This document shows, piece by piece, positions 35,211-47,022 of a DNA stretch of 64,000 nucleotides (positions are counted from its first letter, which is position 1; each line of letters opens with the position of its first letter). Origin of the DNA: Owenia fusiformis (lineage: Eukaryota; Annelida; Polychaeta; Sabellida; Oweniidae); contig CAIIXF020000011.1 in the NCBI GenBank assembly GCA_903813345.2, forward strand, positions 4,426,571 through 4,490,570, in the 5' to 3' direction. The notes beneath the pieces are model-generated. The model was not told the DNA's origin. It did no database searches and saw only the letters and a list, made by a program, of their open reading frames with translations. The position numbers and the translations under genes are program-made.

Positions 35211-36510
35211 GTCTCAACATTTCGACTGAATAAGAACATATTTTCAAATTTTACATGAGGACTTTAAAAACTTTAGTCTCCACTGACCCTGACAGACCTT
35301 GTCTTCAATAGGTATCCATGTTAAGATGACACCAACTTTTTTTACATCATTGCAGATTGGTTGAAACTGGAGTCTCAAAACTTACAGGCCCGTAGGGTTC
35401 AGGGGCCCCCTGGCCAAAAATTCTCACCATTTTGAGCACTTTTCAAGCGATTTAAGCCTTTTTTGGACCAATGTTGTCAAAGACAAACTCCCTTGAATTT
35501 CAAAAAGTAATCCCTCTTGGCATAGGGCTGGCAATTGGCCCGGTCAACATTCGTAAAATAAAAAATCATAATATTTACTTACGAAATACATTATCTACTA
35601 GTTCACCTAATTCCTGCTCCTCTTTTGCTCTTGTGCACACAATTCTCTATGAGGGCTTCTCTTCTCTTTGGTTCCTTGCTTAGGATGCTGAAAGTAGCAT
35701 TATAGTAAATAGATTAAGATATATAATATTGATCTACTTTGGTATCTATTATTCCTAAGTGGAGAGATGAGATGAAGCTTCCTTTTACATGAGACAAATC
35801 AGAGAGGTATTATTGTGCAATTAATCACTATTTAGTCTTTGTTCCTCAATCAGACCCTTTTCTATATTATGAAGTTACATATAGCTTTATAAAGTTCATT
35901 CGCCAACATTTTTAAAATTCATCAAAACTTGATAAGTTAGTAAAATTACAGACAACTTTGTTAATTTCATATCATATTCTCTCAATATATCACTGTTAAA
36001 TTAGTTGAAATGCTGTTTCTCTACATTTATCTTTAGGAAATGCACACAATCCGGAATTCAGTATTTGAATCCTTTAAACGTACCTATCTCTCTCTTGGAT
36101 TGAATCAAAGGAGTTCACTGTAGGCTATTTTCGCCATATTCTGAAAAATAAAAATATGGGTATCTCGTGTAGATTATTGCAGATTATCTTTCATAAATAT
36201 GAGATAGATCTATCAAACATACTGAAATTCCATGATTTTGCGTCATCGCAGAAATCCAGAGAATTTGAGTTTTTAAAATGTTGGCAAAGGACCACGAGTT
36301 GTTTGTAGAGTGAATCTGAGGAGCTTTTTCACTTGTGTTTTTCATCTAAAAAACATCAATACATTTTAAAACATTTTATTGACTATAAGATTGCACCATA
36401 TAATCCTAAGATTATCTATGGATTAACACCCAGGTATTGATATCTTTCAAACTTCAGAGGGCTGGGAATCATTATTACGATCGCTTTTGAATAATATTAA
36501 TGCTGTTTTA
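35211..36510. other. Gene-free sequence
   Basis: A GGCCCGTAGGGTTCAGGGGCCCC segment at 35386-35415 looks like one end of a GGCC-type repeat. No gene recognised. Confidence 0.4.
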
Positions 36511-36512
36511 AA

Positions 36513-36650
36513 TGGGTTTCATGTATCTCAATAATTTCTCAAATTGTGTAAATGAAACCCCTTCCTCCTGAAAGAGAAAATTCTTGGGATTAAGGAAGGA
36601 ATAACATTTACACAATTTGAGAAATTCTTGGGATACATGAAATATGAATA
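36513..36650. repeat. Inverted repeat with about 40-bp arms
   Basis: TTTCATGTATCTCAATAATT...TCTCAAATTGTGTAAATG is mirrored by CATTTACACAATTTGAGAAA...TTCTTGGGATACATGAAA, with an about 55-bp loop. MITE-like. It lies just left of the large element at 36789. Confidence 0.75.
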
Positions 36651-36784
36651 GGACAATAGCTAAATGGAACACTCTACCAGGTGACATGTTAGACTGTGAC
36701 AGTCATAGTAGTTTTAAATCATCATACTATGCCTATGTCAATAACTGCAATTAAATAGATGTGTTTTTAATATAGATCTATGTT

Positions 36785-36788
36785 TTAA
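36785..36788. repeat. TTAA target-site duplication, left
   Basis: TTAA immediately outside the left inverted repeat of the 10.4-kb element; matched by TTAA at 47168-47171. Confidence 0.8.
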
Positions 36789-36802
36789 AGTGCTAATTCG
36801 GT
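36789..36802 (+). repeat. Left terminal inverted repeat of the Kolobok-like element
   Basis: AGTGCTAATTCGGT, identical to the reverse complement of 47154-47167. Similarity stops after 14 bases (left continues GTTCC, right AAATT). Confidence 0.85.
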
Positions 36803-36958
36803 GTTCCTGGGGTCAAAATACAGTTTTTCAACATTCAGATAGATCAAATACACTACTCACGTTTCAACCCAGATGCAATCACAACATATTTTTGTATAAA
36901 TGTGAAATTTGATTCGGTTTTTTCCAACATCCGGGAACTTCAGTTCAGAGGTCATCCG

Positions 36959-36966
36959 TGACGTCA
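36959..36966. promoter_or_regulatory. CRE-like palindrome TGACGTCA, left promoter
   Basis: A perfect CRE/ATF consensus 52 bp upstream of the P2X7-domain start codon. The other gene of the element has the same octamer (47015-47022) 71 bp upstream of its start. Confidence 0.45.
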
Positions 36967-37017
36967 CGTTCAGTAACCTAGTAAAGCCGCCATTGAGAAA
37001 AGTATTTATTTTCGAAA

Positions 37018-37803
37018 ATGTCCGCACTAAACGATGAATATCTCGATGTTGAGGAAATGGATGCGTATTACCGCGAAACAGAAGATCAAGGAGAAGATGA
37101 AGAAGAAGATGAAGAGGGTTTCGTAGGTACCTTGGGAACTTCGGTGGAGATAGGAGAAGTACGGCCGTACATGTTCGATCCTGAGGCGTTGCCCGGGCGA
37201 AACAACCCCCAAGACGAAGTGGTGCAGCCTGAGTATGAGGATCCAAACTGGAGAAGTAACCTGGACGATTGGTGTACTTGTGGGAATTGCCAGGTTGAAG
37301 AGAAAGTCTCTGAGAGAGTTTGCTGCCAGGAGTCGCCTAAATGCAGAGACAAACTCAGTGAGGAAGTCTGCCGCCCATCGTCAGGACTGACCATTCCAAG
37401 GGATTGCATCACCCAGCATCGTGGTTTTGGACCGGTTTGCTTGGACAATGATGTTCTGTCTACAGCATGGAGGCAGTACAAAAGCCAATACCCTGATGGA
37501 TATGAGGGTCCCTACGACAAAAAGATGAGACACATAGCCTACCGTCAGCACCAGCGATGGGTACATGGGTTCCTTGGGAAGGATGTGAGGGTGGTGATAC
37601 CATCGTGTGCAACATCGTGCATCAGGGCACACTATCCACCCCCGGGATTAGAGGAGGATTTCCGTTTTACTGGGTTCTCGTATGGAGACAGCAGTCCAGA
37701 TGCAAGCCCAAGGTCGAGCCCAAGATCAAGTCCAAGGCCACAAGCACATCTTTTGATGAACATTCTCGTCTTCATTGCAATATGCATCTACCTGTTTGTT
37801 TAG
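37018..37803 (+). CDS. P2X7-type cytoplasmic (ballast) domain protein, single exon, 261 aa, probable tail anchor
   Basis: An uninterrupted frame from GAAAATGTCC to TAG. Residues 1-34 are acidic (EDEEEDEE). A Cys-rich core follows: DWCTCGNCQ (84-92), CC at 102-103, then Cys 109, 118, 130 and 141. Next come MRHIAYRQHQRWVHG (170-184), PSCATSC (195-201) and the aromatic FTGFSY (217-222). This order matches the zinc- and nucleotide-binding cytoplasmic domain at the C-terminus of vertebrate P2X7 receptors (compare its CC..C..., LRHCAYR and PSCC segments). No P2X channel part is present, so this is the stand-alone domain, known from many invertebrate genes. A Ser-Pro-Arg repeat (229-241) leads to LLMNILVFIAICIYLFV at the very end, a likely C-terminal membrane anchor. 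It lies inside the 36789-47167 element, 229 bp from its left end. Its role in the element is unknown. Confidence 0.85.
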   Translation: MSALNDEYLDVEEMDAYYRETEDQGEDEEEDEEGFVGTLGTSVEIGEVRPYMFDPEALPGRNNPQDEVVQPEYEDPNWRSNLDDWCTCGNCQVEEKVSERVCCQESPKCRDKLSEEVCRPSSGLTIPRDCITQHRGFGPVCLDNDVLSTAWRQYKSQYPDGYEGPYDKKMRHIAYRQHQRWVHGFLGKDVRVVIPSCATSCIRAHYPPPGLEEDFRFTGFSYGDSSPDASPRSSPRSSPRPQAHLLMNILVFIAICIYLFV

Positions 37804-39070
37804 AACTGCAGACACCATCTAGCTTAGCAGGCCATAGGTCTCTAAGCCCCTTTACTTCAAAGAGAGAAATGAGTTTATGAATAGAAAAATTGCATTTATT
37901 GCAAAAAATGTGTAAGACAGGGAATGAATGTTATCACTATGCTTTACTAGTCTAGCTGATATGAGTGTGAATGTGTGCATGACAAAACAAAAGAAATCCT
38001 AAGTCTTTTTCACTAAGATAAAATTTTTAATCAATGAAAAAACAGGTCCAGGTCAGATTCTATAAGAGGGGTCTAATTTTTCAATGGGGGCTCTACATTT
38101 TAGCATTGGAAAATACTAATTTGATTTTGAAACTGCTCATTTGATAAAATGCCCTACTGTACTATGAATATTACTGTCATTTCCATGTCCATCACATTGA
38201 TTTTCAGAAGACTACTCAAAAGGGTAATCCATATCTCATGTAAAATTGTAACTGAATCAAACCTCATAATTCACTCAAACAATATAATCACACATAAGGG
38301 GAAATATTACTTGATCATTGAATTTATTTTCATAACTCATTTACAATTCTATCAATAACATTTTCATGTGATTAGCCTTTGTTTTGAAAAATTCACCAAA
38401 TAGCCACAAAAAATTCACCAAATACATGGCAAATAGCCACAAAATTTCAGTAGTTTGATATTTAACAAGGCTATAAATGCAAAATGTCACCACTTATTTG
38501 TTACAGACACTGACTGCATACCATCGAAGACTGTCCACTTTTTGTTGGAAACTATAACAATATGTCAACACTTTAGGTGGTGACATAAAAATTTATATTA
38601 TCAATTTATTGCTCAATCTATTGCTTATTACAGTACAATTACATAATACTGTAATACGTTCATTCAATATAATGGTACTATATCTGTATATAGGTGGTTC
38701 TGTATACTGTGTTACTGCATTTCACATTTTATTTCATTTTAGTGCAATATTACAAAAACTACAAAATGTTGACAACTAGTTGTAAGTTATCCCTTTTTAG
38801 ACATGGTAACAACTTAAAATTGTTACAGATTATAAGCATTTCCATGGTAACAGATATTGCAAATAATGTGGTTTACAGTAAATCTGTCAAATTAATTAAG
38901 CTCAACATTACTTGTTCAGTCTAATGGTTCATTGCACATCACATTGAATTTCATTTTATTGCAACATTACAAGACAAAGCAAAAGCGCTTTTTTAAAGTG
39001 CACTAAAAAATTCTACAAGCTGCAAACCAGTTGAACAAGTTATCACTTTTTGACATGATAACAAATTAAA
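37804..39070. other. Space between the two convergent genes of the element
   Basis: AT-rich, no recognised gene. It should contain the 3' UTR of the P2X7-domain gene; no canonical AATAAA was spotted close to its stop. Small ORFs here (38149-38358, 38694-38924) are unremarkable. Confidence 0.4.
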
Positions 39071-39533
39071 TACTGTAAAACAGGTATTATTAGCGAGGGG
39101 TAATTGTTAGCGATTGTTAGCGATCGCTATAGTTTCGCTAAAAATTCAATTCGCTAAAATAAACCGGGCGCTAAAATTTGCAAATTCCCGGGAAACTACA
39201 AGAATACTAGTGCTCGATTTCTGGTTTAATTTGAGATTAGTTTGGACCGAAAAATCAACGATTTTAAATGCTACCGTGATTTTGTGATTAGTCAGATGAG
39301 ATTACAGTAGTTTGGACCAATACCATGTGCGTTAGAAGTCTTACATTTTGATAATTCCTCTGTCATGTCCGTTATTCATTCTTCTGCCATAAATGATGAA
39401 ATTTCTAATGCATTTCGCTAATTTGATTTTTTAAAGATTAATCTTCATTTCGCTAAAATTTCCCACGCTAAAACCCCCTAAAATTGAAAAATCGCTAAAA
39501 TTTCCCGGTGTCAAAATTACCTGTTCTTCAGTA
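39071..39533. mobile_element. MITE with TACTGTA...CAGGTAWTWTTAGCG ends
   Basis: The left end TACTGTAAAACAGGTATTAT and the right end inverse TACTGAAGAACAGGTAATTT form imperfect inverted ends. The inside is packed with TCGCTAAAA words. It lies about 40 bp beyond the transposase stop codon, so probably in or next to its 3' UTR. This repeat style (gcgaaatt-rich MITEs) is common in bivalve genomes. Confidence 0.65.
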
Positions 39534-39573
39534 ACTGGAACCAATAATTTCAAATGTTTACAGAAAAAAATAA

Positions 39574-42500
39574 CTAGTCCACAAATCTATCTGGAAATCT
39601 TGTAAAAAGTCTATTGTATAAATCATGTTTATCTGCTTGGGGGTGATCATTAGATGGTGCATGAGGTGTACTAGCTTTGATGGTCACCTCCCACTGTCTT
39701 GCCTCATTTTGGTTAAGAACCAGCCTGAACACTTCAGTCATCAATTCTTCATTGTATACTGGAATCAGTTAGAAAGTATGATTAACATTTTATAAGAATA
39801 TACTTCAATGGTTATGGCAATATTTCTAGACACTCAAATCCAATACAATATTGAGGTTAACAACTTACTGTACTCCTGGTAAATTTTGACGCTATAAAAT
39901 TTCGCGATTATTCAAAATTGCAATTTTGCGGCTATTTAATTTCGCGGATTTGAGTTGATGACATTTCGCGAATTGCACAAGTTGAATTTTTTCATATCAA
40001 AAGTCCCGGGTCAAATTCCGGGGGATTTTAAAGATAAATTTCGTGATGATAAATGTTCGCGACTTTACTGCATTCGCGAACAAAGCGAAATGAAATCGCA
40101 CGCGAACAATACCCGGAGTACAGTATATTTTTGAAACCTTTTGAACATCAACTTACTGAATGTAGGCTTGACAGTCAATACACGTAGTGTTGGTTCCCCA
40201 CTCTTTGCCCTTGGATATGTCACATTAAGCTGCTTCTCCCCCCTCTTGTTTTTGGCTATTGCCCGCCCAGCATTTTCATTATAGTACATTGCAGCAAGGA
40301 GCACTCTAAAATAAAAAAAATAATAGAAGTTGCAATTATTATCTTATAGAAAATTGGTAGCTTCAAACAAAAAGAAAAAACAGAGTGAACAGAATTGCAC
40401 CTTTGAATAGAATAGACACTTTTCAGGAAAATCCATGATGCCTTAACATTTACCCAGAATGATTAAAAAACTAGGCCTAATCAGTTTTAAAGTTTCATAT
40501 GTAGAAAGATCCTTGAACATTTCAGATTAATTGCTCAAATTGTTTGGCTGGAATCTTGGGCTTGCCCATCCTGGCAATCTGATCATAATGTAGCACCCAA
40601 GATAAAACTGTAGTGGATACATAAAACAACATGTGATGTTTACCCAAGTATGGATCATCATTAATAACAATAACACATGACATTTAAGATTTTGTAACAT
40701 TTTATAAACCCCTTATGTTTATAAATTATAATTTGTCACATTGCTATATGCCTAAGAAGTATTCGGTATCTTTGTGAAAGATGACTTCTTTCTTATGAAT
40801 GTATTTGGTGTGTTATTGTTAGATCTTCTTAGAGTCCCATCAAATCTACCAAACATTATACGGGTATTGTCACAATAATTATGGCCAAACCCCCAAGCTA
40901 ATCAATAATAATCAATAGGTTAACCTGCTTGTCATCCCTGCATAACCAAAGTGAATCATTTTGGGGGCAAAATGATTCACCACACTGTGGAATCCTTCTA
41001 AGGATCCGGTCTGTCCTACTGGGGACATTCTTCGCACATCAGCAATGAGTCGTTTGGAGTCAAGAACCAGCATTAAATCTTCATACTGCTTTGTTCCTAA
41101 AAATGAATAGATGCTTCATTATTAATTAAACAATTTAGAAATGAAGTAAAGTATGAATATCAGTAGACAGATAGATAGACATGGAACAAACCACTGCATG
41201 TTACAGCATGAATAAGACAAGACATGAGGCAAGCTAACTTGGTAATATTTTACAAACCTATTTCCCAAATGAAGACACAGTGAAAGTCTATTTGTGATAT
41301 AATAATCCTTTGAACCTCAGATTTCCTTACTCATTTAGATTCTTCATCCCTACTTATCCTAACTACATCATCATAAAATAATTATTATATAATACAATAA
41401 TAATTATAATAGAGTCTAGTTTATTTACAGTATTGGTATTACCTGGAGTCAACCAACGTTTAGGGTTTTCAATCACTCCGTGCTGACAAGTTGGGAATAT
41501 ATCTGTATCATGTCGGTGGATGTTTGCCACATGGTTGAACAGACTTCTCCATTTCGCCTCGGCTAGGTCACCATCCCCTCGACTTGTGGTTCCGCTCCAA
41601 TATAGGTGTATGATTATGGCCTTGAACCAAGCTCTGAGGTCCTCAAACTTCTTGGCTAATATTTCTAACTTCTTTTTCAGACCTAAAAATTAAAATTGAG
41701 CAAATAATAATGCAAGATGAATAGCACCACAGAGGGTTTAGTACTGGACTCACATGACACAAATATATTTTAAAAATAATATCTGGCAAGCTATTTTGAA
41801 TTTGAAATAATTTCGCTCCTTTGAAAAAAAATTTGGTCAATTTGAACTAAGTTGAAAAAAGGGTGACCTTTTTTGACCCTGAGAAGGTCATTGAAGGTCA
41901 AATCTCAAATCCAAAGTCAGATTTGAACTCATGAGAACTTGTAGATGATTTTGAAAAAATTGGTGAAATTGAAGCAAGTTGAAAAAATACCTTTTTTGAC
42001 CTTGAGAAAGTCGAGGAAAATTTGGTCAATATGAAGCAAATTGAAAAAGACCTTTTTGACCTTGAAAATGTCATTCAAGATCAAATTTCAAAATGAAGTC
42101 CGGGATAATAAAAACTGTGTTGTGGCCATTTTGAATGTGTCAGCCATCTTGGGTTACTTACCTTTTGAGATATGCCAAATATCGAAATAGTGGGTGACAC
42201 CGGCCCAGTTCTCCCGTATCCACTTATTGATTTGTGGGTGTCTATCCGTCACAAGATTTAAAATACGGATCTTGCTGGTCCCGTCTTCCAATTTAGAGCC
42301 ATCTAGAAGGGTGTTCTTGCATCTCTTTAGTCCTTCGAGCTCCATATGATAGGAGCTTTTGACCTCATTTTTCTGCAAACATATACAAGAGGTGCACATA
42401 AAGTTCTTGGAATTACTGTTCTTTTTATCATGTGTCTTGGGGCAAAGTTAAGTTAAACTAATAATAAAAAAAACAGCAACTCCAGGGAGTAGCAAATCCT

Positions 42501-45500
42501 ATTGAAAAATTCAAGATGGCTGCCAAAAAACTCATAAGATCCAATCAAGCACTAGTTTGCTCTTGCATTTCTAGCTTTGAACAAATATAATGAAAACCTC
42601 ATATATATATATATACTGCTGCGAATTTTGCTTCATTTACAGAACTTTGCTGCAGATATCAAAAGAATATCTTACCTGAACCAACTCTGAGCAGATGACT
42701 TTGTTCCTTCCCAAGTCAAGAAAGGTGTAGGAGCCATATTTGGCAGTGTGCCCCATGCTGTCACAACGAGCATCGCCAGCAATTGTAGTCTCTTCTGCTA
42801 CTGTTGAGATCAGTTCATGTTGTTTCCTTCTCCAAACAGTTTGTATTGCACCATGTAAATATTTCCTCTGATGATCATAGAATGTAGTGACGCAATAGCA
42901 TCGAACATTCATGAACTGGAAAAGTCTCATCACCTTTGATGCTAAACTGCCAGAAAACAGGATAGCTGAGGATAACACTAAATTCCCCTTAGGAATGCGT
43001 CCAACCATAGGTTGCGATTGCCATTCATAGCCTCTGCAACTCTTATTGGAACACACTTGTTTAATGTAAACCATTGTGCCCATGAAGCGTTTAATTATCG
43101 GAATGGCATCTTTCCTACATATCATGCAGATCGTTAATAACTTCATGAGCATAACTTCGTAAACAAGGAATATACGATTATCATTCCTCTCTTGTGCACT
43201 TTCCTCTTTCTTCACTAGCTTCTTCACATGCCTGAAATTTTAAGTAGAATAAAAATATAACAAGGCAGATTTTATATGGTTCCTCATATAATATATATTA
43301 TTGAGTTACGATATGGTTAGAGCTGATATGACTAGGAAATGGCATTAAAGATAATACAGGTAGCTCCACTAATATCTGAGTTTACATACAGACTGATCAC
43401 TTTGGCTTGTTTGGATAATTACACTAACATTCGACACCTGAATTAAAGTCACAGAAATCAGTTGTGAATTTGGGAGATCATAGTGTAAACTTACATTTTC
43501 TTCATTGGGCGATCGGGGGAATCATTTGCACTTGTTGAGCTGCTTTCTCCAGACACAAAATAGGTACAATCAGATGCATCATCATCACTGTTTATGTCAT
43601 CAGAGTCCTCACATTTAGCATATGGGTCCTTATCTAGGATATCCTGCAGAAGTGTTGGACGAATAACTGACCTACGAGGTCTAGGAGGTAAAGGCATTGA
43701 AGGAGGCACACTATCTTGATCACCATTGTCTACAAGCATATTTATCATATACAGTAAATAGGTAGGTTTTATCATCCAGATAAAAGAAGTTATGGGAGAC
43801 ATCATGAAAACTACAGAAGAACAGGTGCAACTCATCTATATGGAAAATGTGAAAACAGCAATTTGCCAATAAGACATTAGTCTATAAAGTTTTCTGGCCA
43901 GAGTGCATGTTCAGAATGTTGCTGCATTCCTCAAATTCAGTGAGATAATTCAGAAAAAATTCAGAAAATGTTCTCTTTTTTTTATACATTTTACAAAACA
44001 AATCTTCTCACCTGTCTTTTCTAGGCACATTAAGTGCACTCTTTGTGCAAAACTGAAAGAGGTAGACAATGTGGGGAAGGAGTGATTCTTATTTGAAAAA
44101 TAACATATGGCTCAATTGAGGAATGCAGCATAATTCTGAACATGCACCCTGTCCTTAACCAAATTCCATAGATGGTAGTTCAAGTATAAAAAATTCCATT
44201 TTTTAAGAAAAACAAAGCATTAACATGCACTAATAAATAACATGCAGAATGTCACCACCTGCCATAGTTATTGGAAGTTATAAGAAATTGTTATAGGCAT
44301 CAACCGCCAGACACCAACTGCCGTCACAAAAAACACATACCATAACATATGTCTAGAGGTAACAAAAAATCCCTTTAGAAAAATTACCTTCACATGTGTC
44401 TTGGTCGTTAGGCTCATCAGTATAGTCACTAGCACAAGTCTGTGTCCCACTGCATTTATAATTTTCCAACCAGAGAAGAGGAAGTGTTATGGGTTTCTGC
44501 AGAAACAAAATATAAAAATATAAGAATTTTAGGGAATTACTTTGAATCAAAATGGTAAAAACAATAACCCTATAATAATAAACATTATTTAATAGATAAA
44601 TCATTAAAAATAACTTACATTTACATTTGATTGTAGAGAGACAGAAACCACAGCCACAGGGGGAATTACATTCACATTCACAGGGAGAACATCCACAGGG
44701 GGAGCTACATTAACAGGGGGACCATCCACAGGGGAAACTGCATAAACATCCATAGGGGGAACATCCACTGGCGGAACTACATTCAAATCCACAGCGGGAC
44801 CATCCACAGGGGGAATTGCATCAACATCCATAGGGGGAACATGCACTGGGAGATTTACATCCACAGGGGGAACTTCATTCAAGTCCACAGGGGGACCATC
44901 CACAGGGGGAGCTGCATGAACATCCATAGGGGGAACATCTACTGGGGGATTTACATCCACAGGGGGAACTTCATTCAAGTCCACAGGGGGACCATCCCCA
45001 GGGGGAGCTGCATCAACATCCATAGGGGGAACATCCACCGGGGGATTTATATCCACAGGGGGAGCATTCACAGCGGGAACTACATTCAAACCCACTGGAG
45101 GACCATCCTCAGGGGAAACTGCATCACCATCCATAGGGGGAACATCCACTGGGGGATTTACATCCACAGGGGGAGCATTCACAGGTGGAACTGTATTCAC
45201 ATCCACAAGAGGAACAGGATTCTCTCTATTCTCCTAAAAAAAAGTTAGAAAAACATTATCATAAAGTGAAGGGGGAAAATACACTCTAGTAATAGTTCTG
45301 ATACTCAATAACAAAATATATGCAGTATGCACTAATATATACAGTATTGTCTTTTATAAACATTTCTTTAATTTATTATTTTAGTTCCTCTATTGATCTC
45401 CTCTGTATTCTTACTATTCAATACATTATCATACAGGGCAGGGTAACACAAAAAATATTTCAATATTTTGATCTGGGAATAACTTTCTAAATAATAGTCG

Positions 45501-46944
45501 AATGTACATCAATCCACATTTTTTGGCTGAAGCAAGCAATTATAGCATATGATTGAAAATAGCAAAAATCTTGTCAAATTAATTCAACATGAATTCATAA
45601 CATGTTCAAGTTATTGAGAGAGTTAATTCTTGTGTCACCCTGTACATAATTTGCATGCATAAAAGAGAAATTATATTCATTTAGAGATTGATTAAAAACC
45701 TTATCCGTGAAAAAATAATTATTGCGGATTTGTTAAAATTCTCAAGCAGAAATAGACTTCTCCCATCTCTTCATTTTTTCAATTACCAGGCATGAACAAT
45801 CATTTTTTAATAACTTACATTTCTCTGATGAATGGAAAGATCCAAAGGTTCAAGTTGTTCTGGTACATTTAGAGAAGCACTGGCACCTAGTGCTTTTTTG
45901 GAGCGATTCAAAGATACCCTCAGCTGCAATAGATAAAAATTCTAATCTGAGCTTACTGTACAAGTACATTATACATACTGGTTCGGCCCTCGGTCCAATA
46001 TTTCACTATATTGCCCGCAGAAATGACGTTAATGTACTATTATCATGATCATGGAGATCAATACACTTTACTCAGAGCTTACATTACTGTTACGTTTTAC
46101 ATTGTAGTTTAACACGGGAATTAATTTTTTTATTATCAAGGAAACTGCCGAAGATTGCCGTCGACACGTTCATGATATTTCCAAGTCATATTTTAGACAT
46201 TTACCCTTGCAAGATCAAGCTTTTTCACGGTATTCTCTCGTCTGGCTTTCTTTCTTGGTGAGCACTCTGGAACATCTTTTGTCAGTATACTAGGCACTGC
46301 ACCTGGTTGAATTCTCAGCTGACTGAAAAATATTGTCAAATGTCAAAAGCCTATTTATCTGGAAATATCTAAACAAAAACCTGAAAAATCAAATATTTTG
46401 GGGGGATACAAAGTTGGGCCCAGCCCAGCTTTCAGAAAAAGATCAAAATATATGCCTATTTTTAGCCTTCCCCTTGTCAATTTCCAGATCCGGTCGTTTC
46501 AAGAGAAAGTCCGTGTGAAAAAGAATAACCTAACTGTCTGAGTCAGTTTTCAGTCAATCAGTCCATGTCATTCGGTAGACCCAGTGGAAAACCAAACCCT
46601 CTTGCCGATTGATTTTTTTCGTTTTTATGCAAAATATTTCATTCTAGTTAATATGTACGTCTACATACAAGTACTCTCTATAAATGTATCGTTACTTACA
46701 TTGCAAAACCAGATCTTATTTGCATCAACTGGCTCGAATCATAACATCGGTCTTCAAAATGATCCGAACAAATTTGGGTCCTTGATTTCTGTGCTTGCTC
46801 CGCACTCAAGTCCCATTTTCTGGATTTAAGCACAAAACTACGCCATAGCTTGGCTGTTTTTATATCCTTTGGAAATGTATGAAGTGTTACGGCATTATTT
46901 TGCTTTGTATTAGAACATCCCCCGACTACACAGCGTAAAACCAT
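39574..46944 (-). CDS. THAP-domain, DDE-like (Kolobok-type) transposase, 12 coding exons, 979 aa
   Basis: Coding exons (minus): 46944-46700, 46322-46205, 45923-45819, 45233-44619, 44496-44388, 43729-43495, 43231-42676, 42372-42162, 41682-41443, 41096-40925, 40305-40157, 39758-39574. All junctions are GT-AG, the phases agree, and the total is 2,940 nt ending TAG. Residues 1-about 95 form a THAP zinc finger: C5, C10, HTFP, LWRSF, CSDHF, and the AVPSIL signature at the start of exon 2. Residues about 157-361 are a PPVDV/PPMDV repeat. Residues about 477-960 resemble a family of THAP-linked transposase proteins: GDARCDSMGH (D629 or D633), VTDRH (D704) and YYNENAGRA (E879) are my candidates for the DDE triad. 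Expected to bind the element's ends and cut and paste it. It runs inward from the right end of the element. No frameshift or stop was found, so the gene may be functional. Confidence 0.85.
39866..40125. mobile_element. MITE in the last intron of the transposase gene, 260 bp
   Basis: TACTGTACTCC at 39866 is inverted at 40115-40125 (GGAGTACAGTA). The inside is rich in TTCGCG words. It sits in intron 11 (39759-40156), leaving the splice sites intact. Similar in style to the element at 39071-39533. Confidence 0.8.
43899..44160. mobile_element. Diverged relative of the TTAA palindromic MITE, in intron 5
   Basis: GTGCATGTTCAGAATGTTGC...TGCATTCCTCAAATTCAGTG on the left and CTCAATTGAGGAATGCAGCA...GAACATGCACCCTGTCCTTAA on the right match the family at 18299-18675, including GTGCACTCTTTGTGCAAAAC. 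Located between exons 5 and 6 of the transposase gene. Confidence 0.7.
44619..45233 (-). repeat. In-frame coding repeat (PVDV/PMDV) filling transposase exon 4
   Basis: About 96-nt (32-codon) units such as NPPVDVPPMDVDA..PPVDGP, five to six copies with small changes. Repeat length and exon length are multiples of three, so the frame survives expansion. The opposite strand also reads open (44841-45248, IHRGNIH words), which is only a shadow of the repeat. Confidence 0.85.
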
Positions 46945-47014
46945 ATCGGTAAGATAAAACTTCAACTGGCAGCCATTGTTATTCCAAGCTTCATCCGGGT
47001 GTGTTTGCTGATCG

Positions 47015-47022
47015 TGACGTCA
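47015..47022. promoter_or_regulatory. CRE-like palindrome TGACGTCA, right promoter
   Basis: Perfect CRE/ATF octamer 71 bp upstream of the THAP-transposase start codon; the P2X7-domain gene has the same site at 36959-36966. Confidence 0.45.

Noticed and set aside
36857-37481. Minus-strand ORFs of 129-131 codons over the P2X7-domain gene
   Set aside because: Antisense to a well-supported single-exon gene with recognisable domain; codon-bias shadows.
37018-37803. A full P2X receptor channel
   Set aside because: No two-transmembrane channel with ectodomain is encoded here or in adjacent exons; only the cytoplasmic-type domain is present.
44841-45248. 135-codon plus-strand ORF
   Set aside because: Antisense shadow of the PVDV repeat exon of the transposase.
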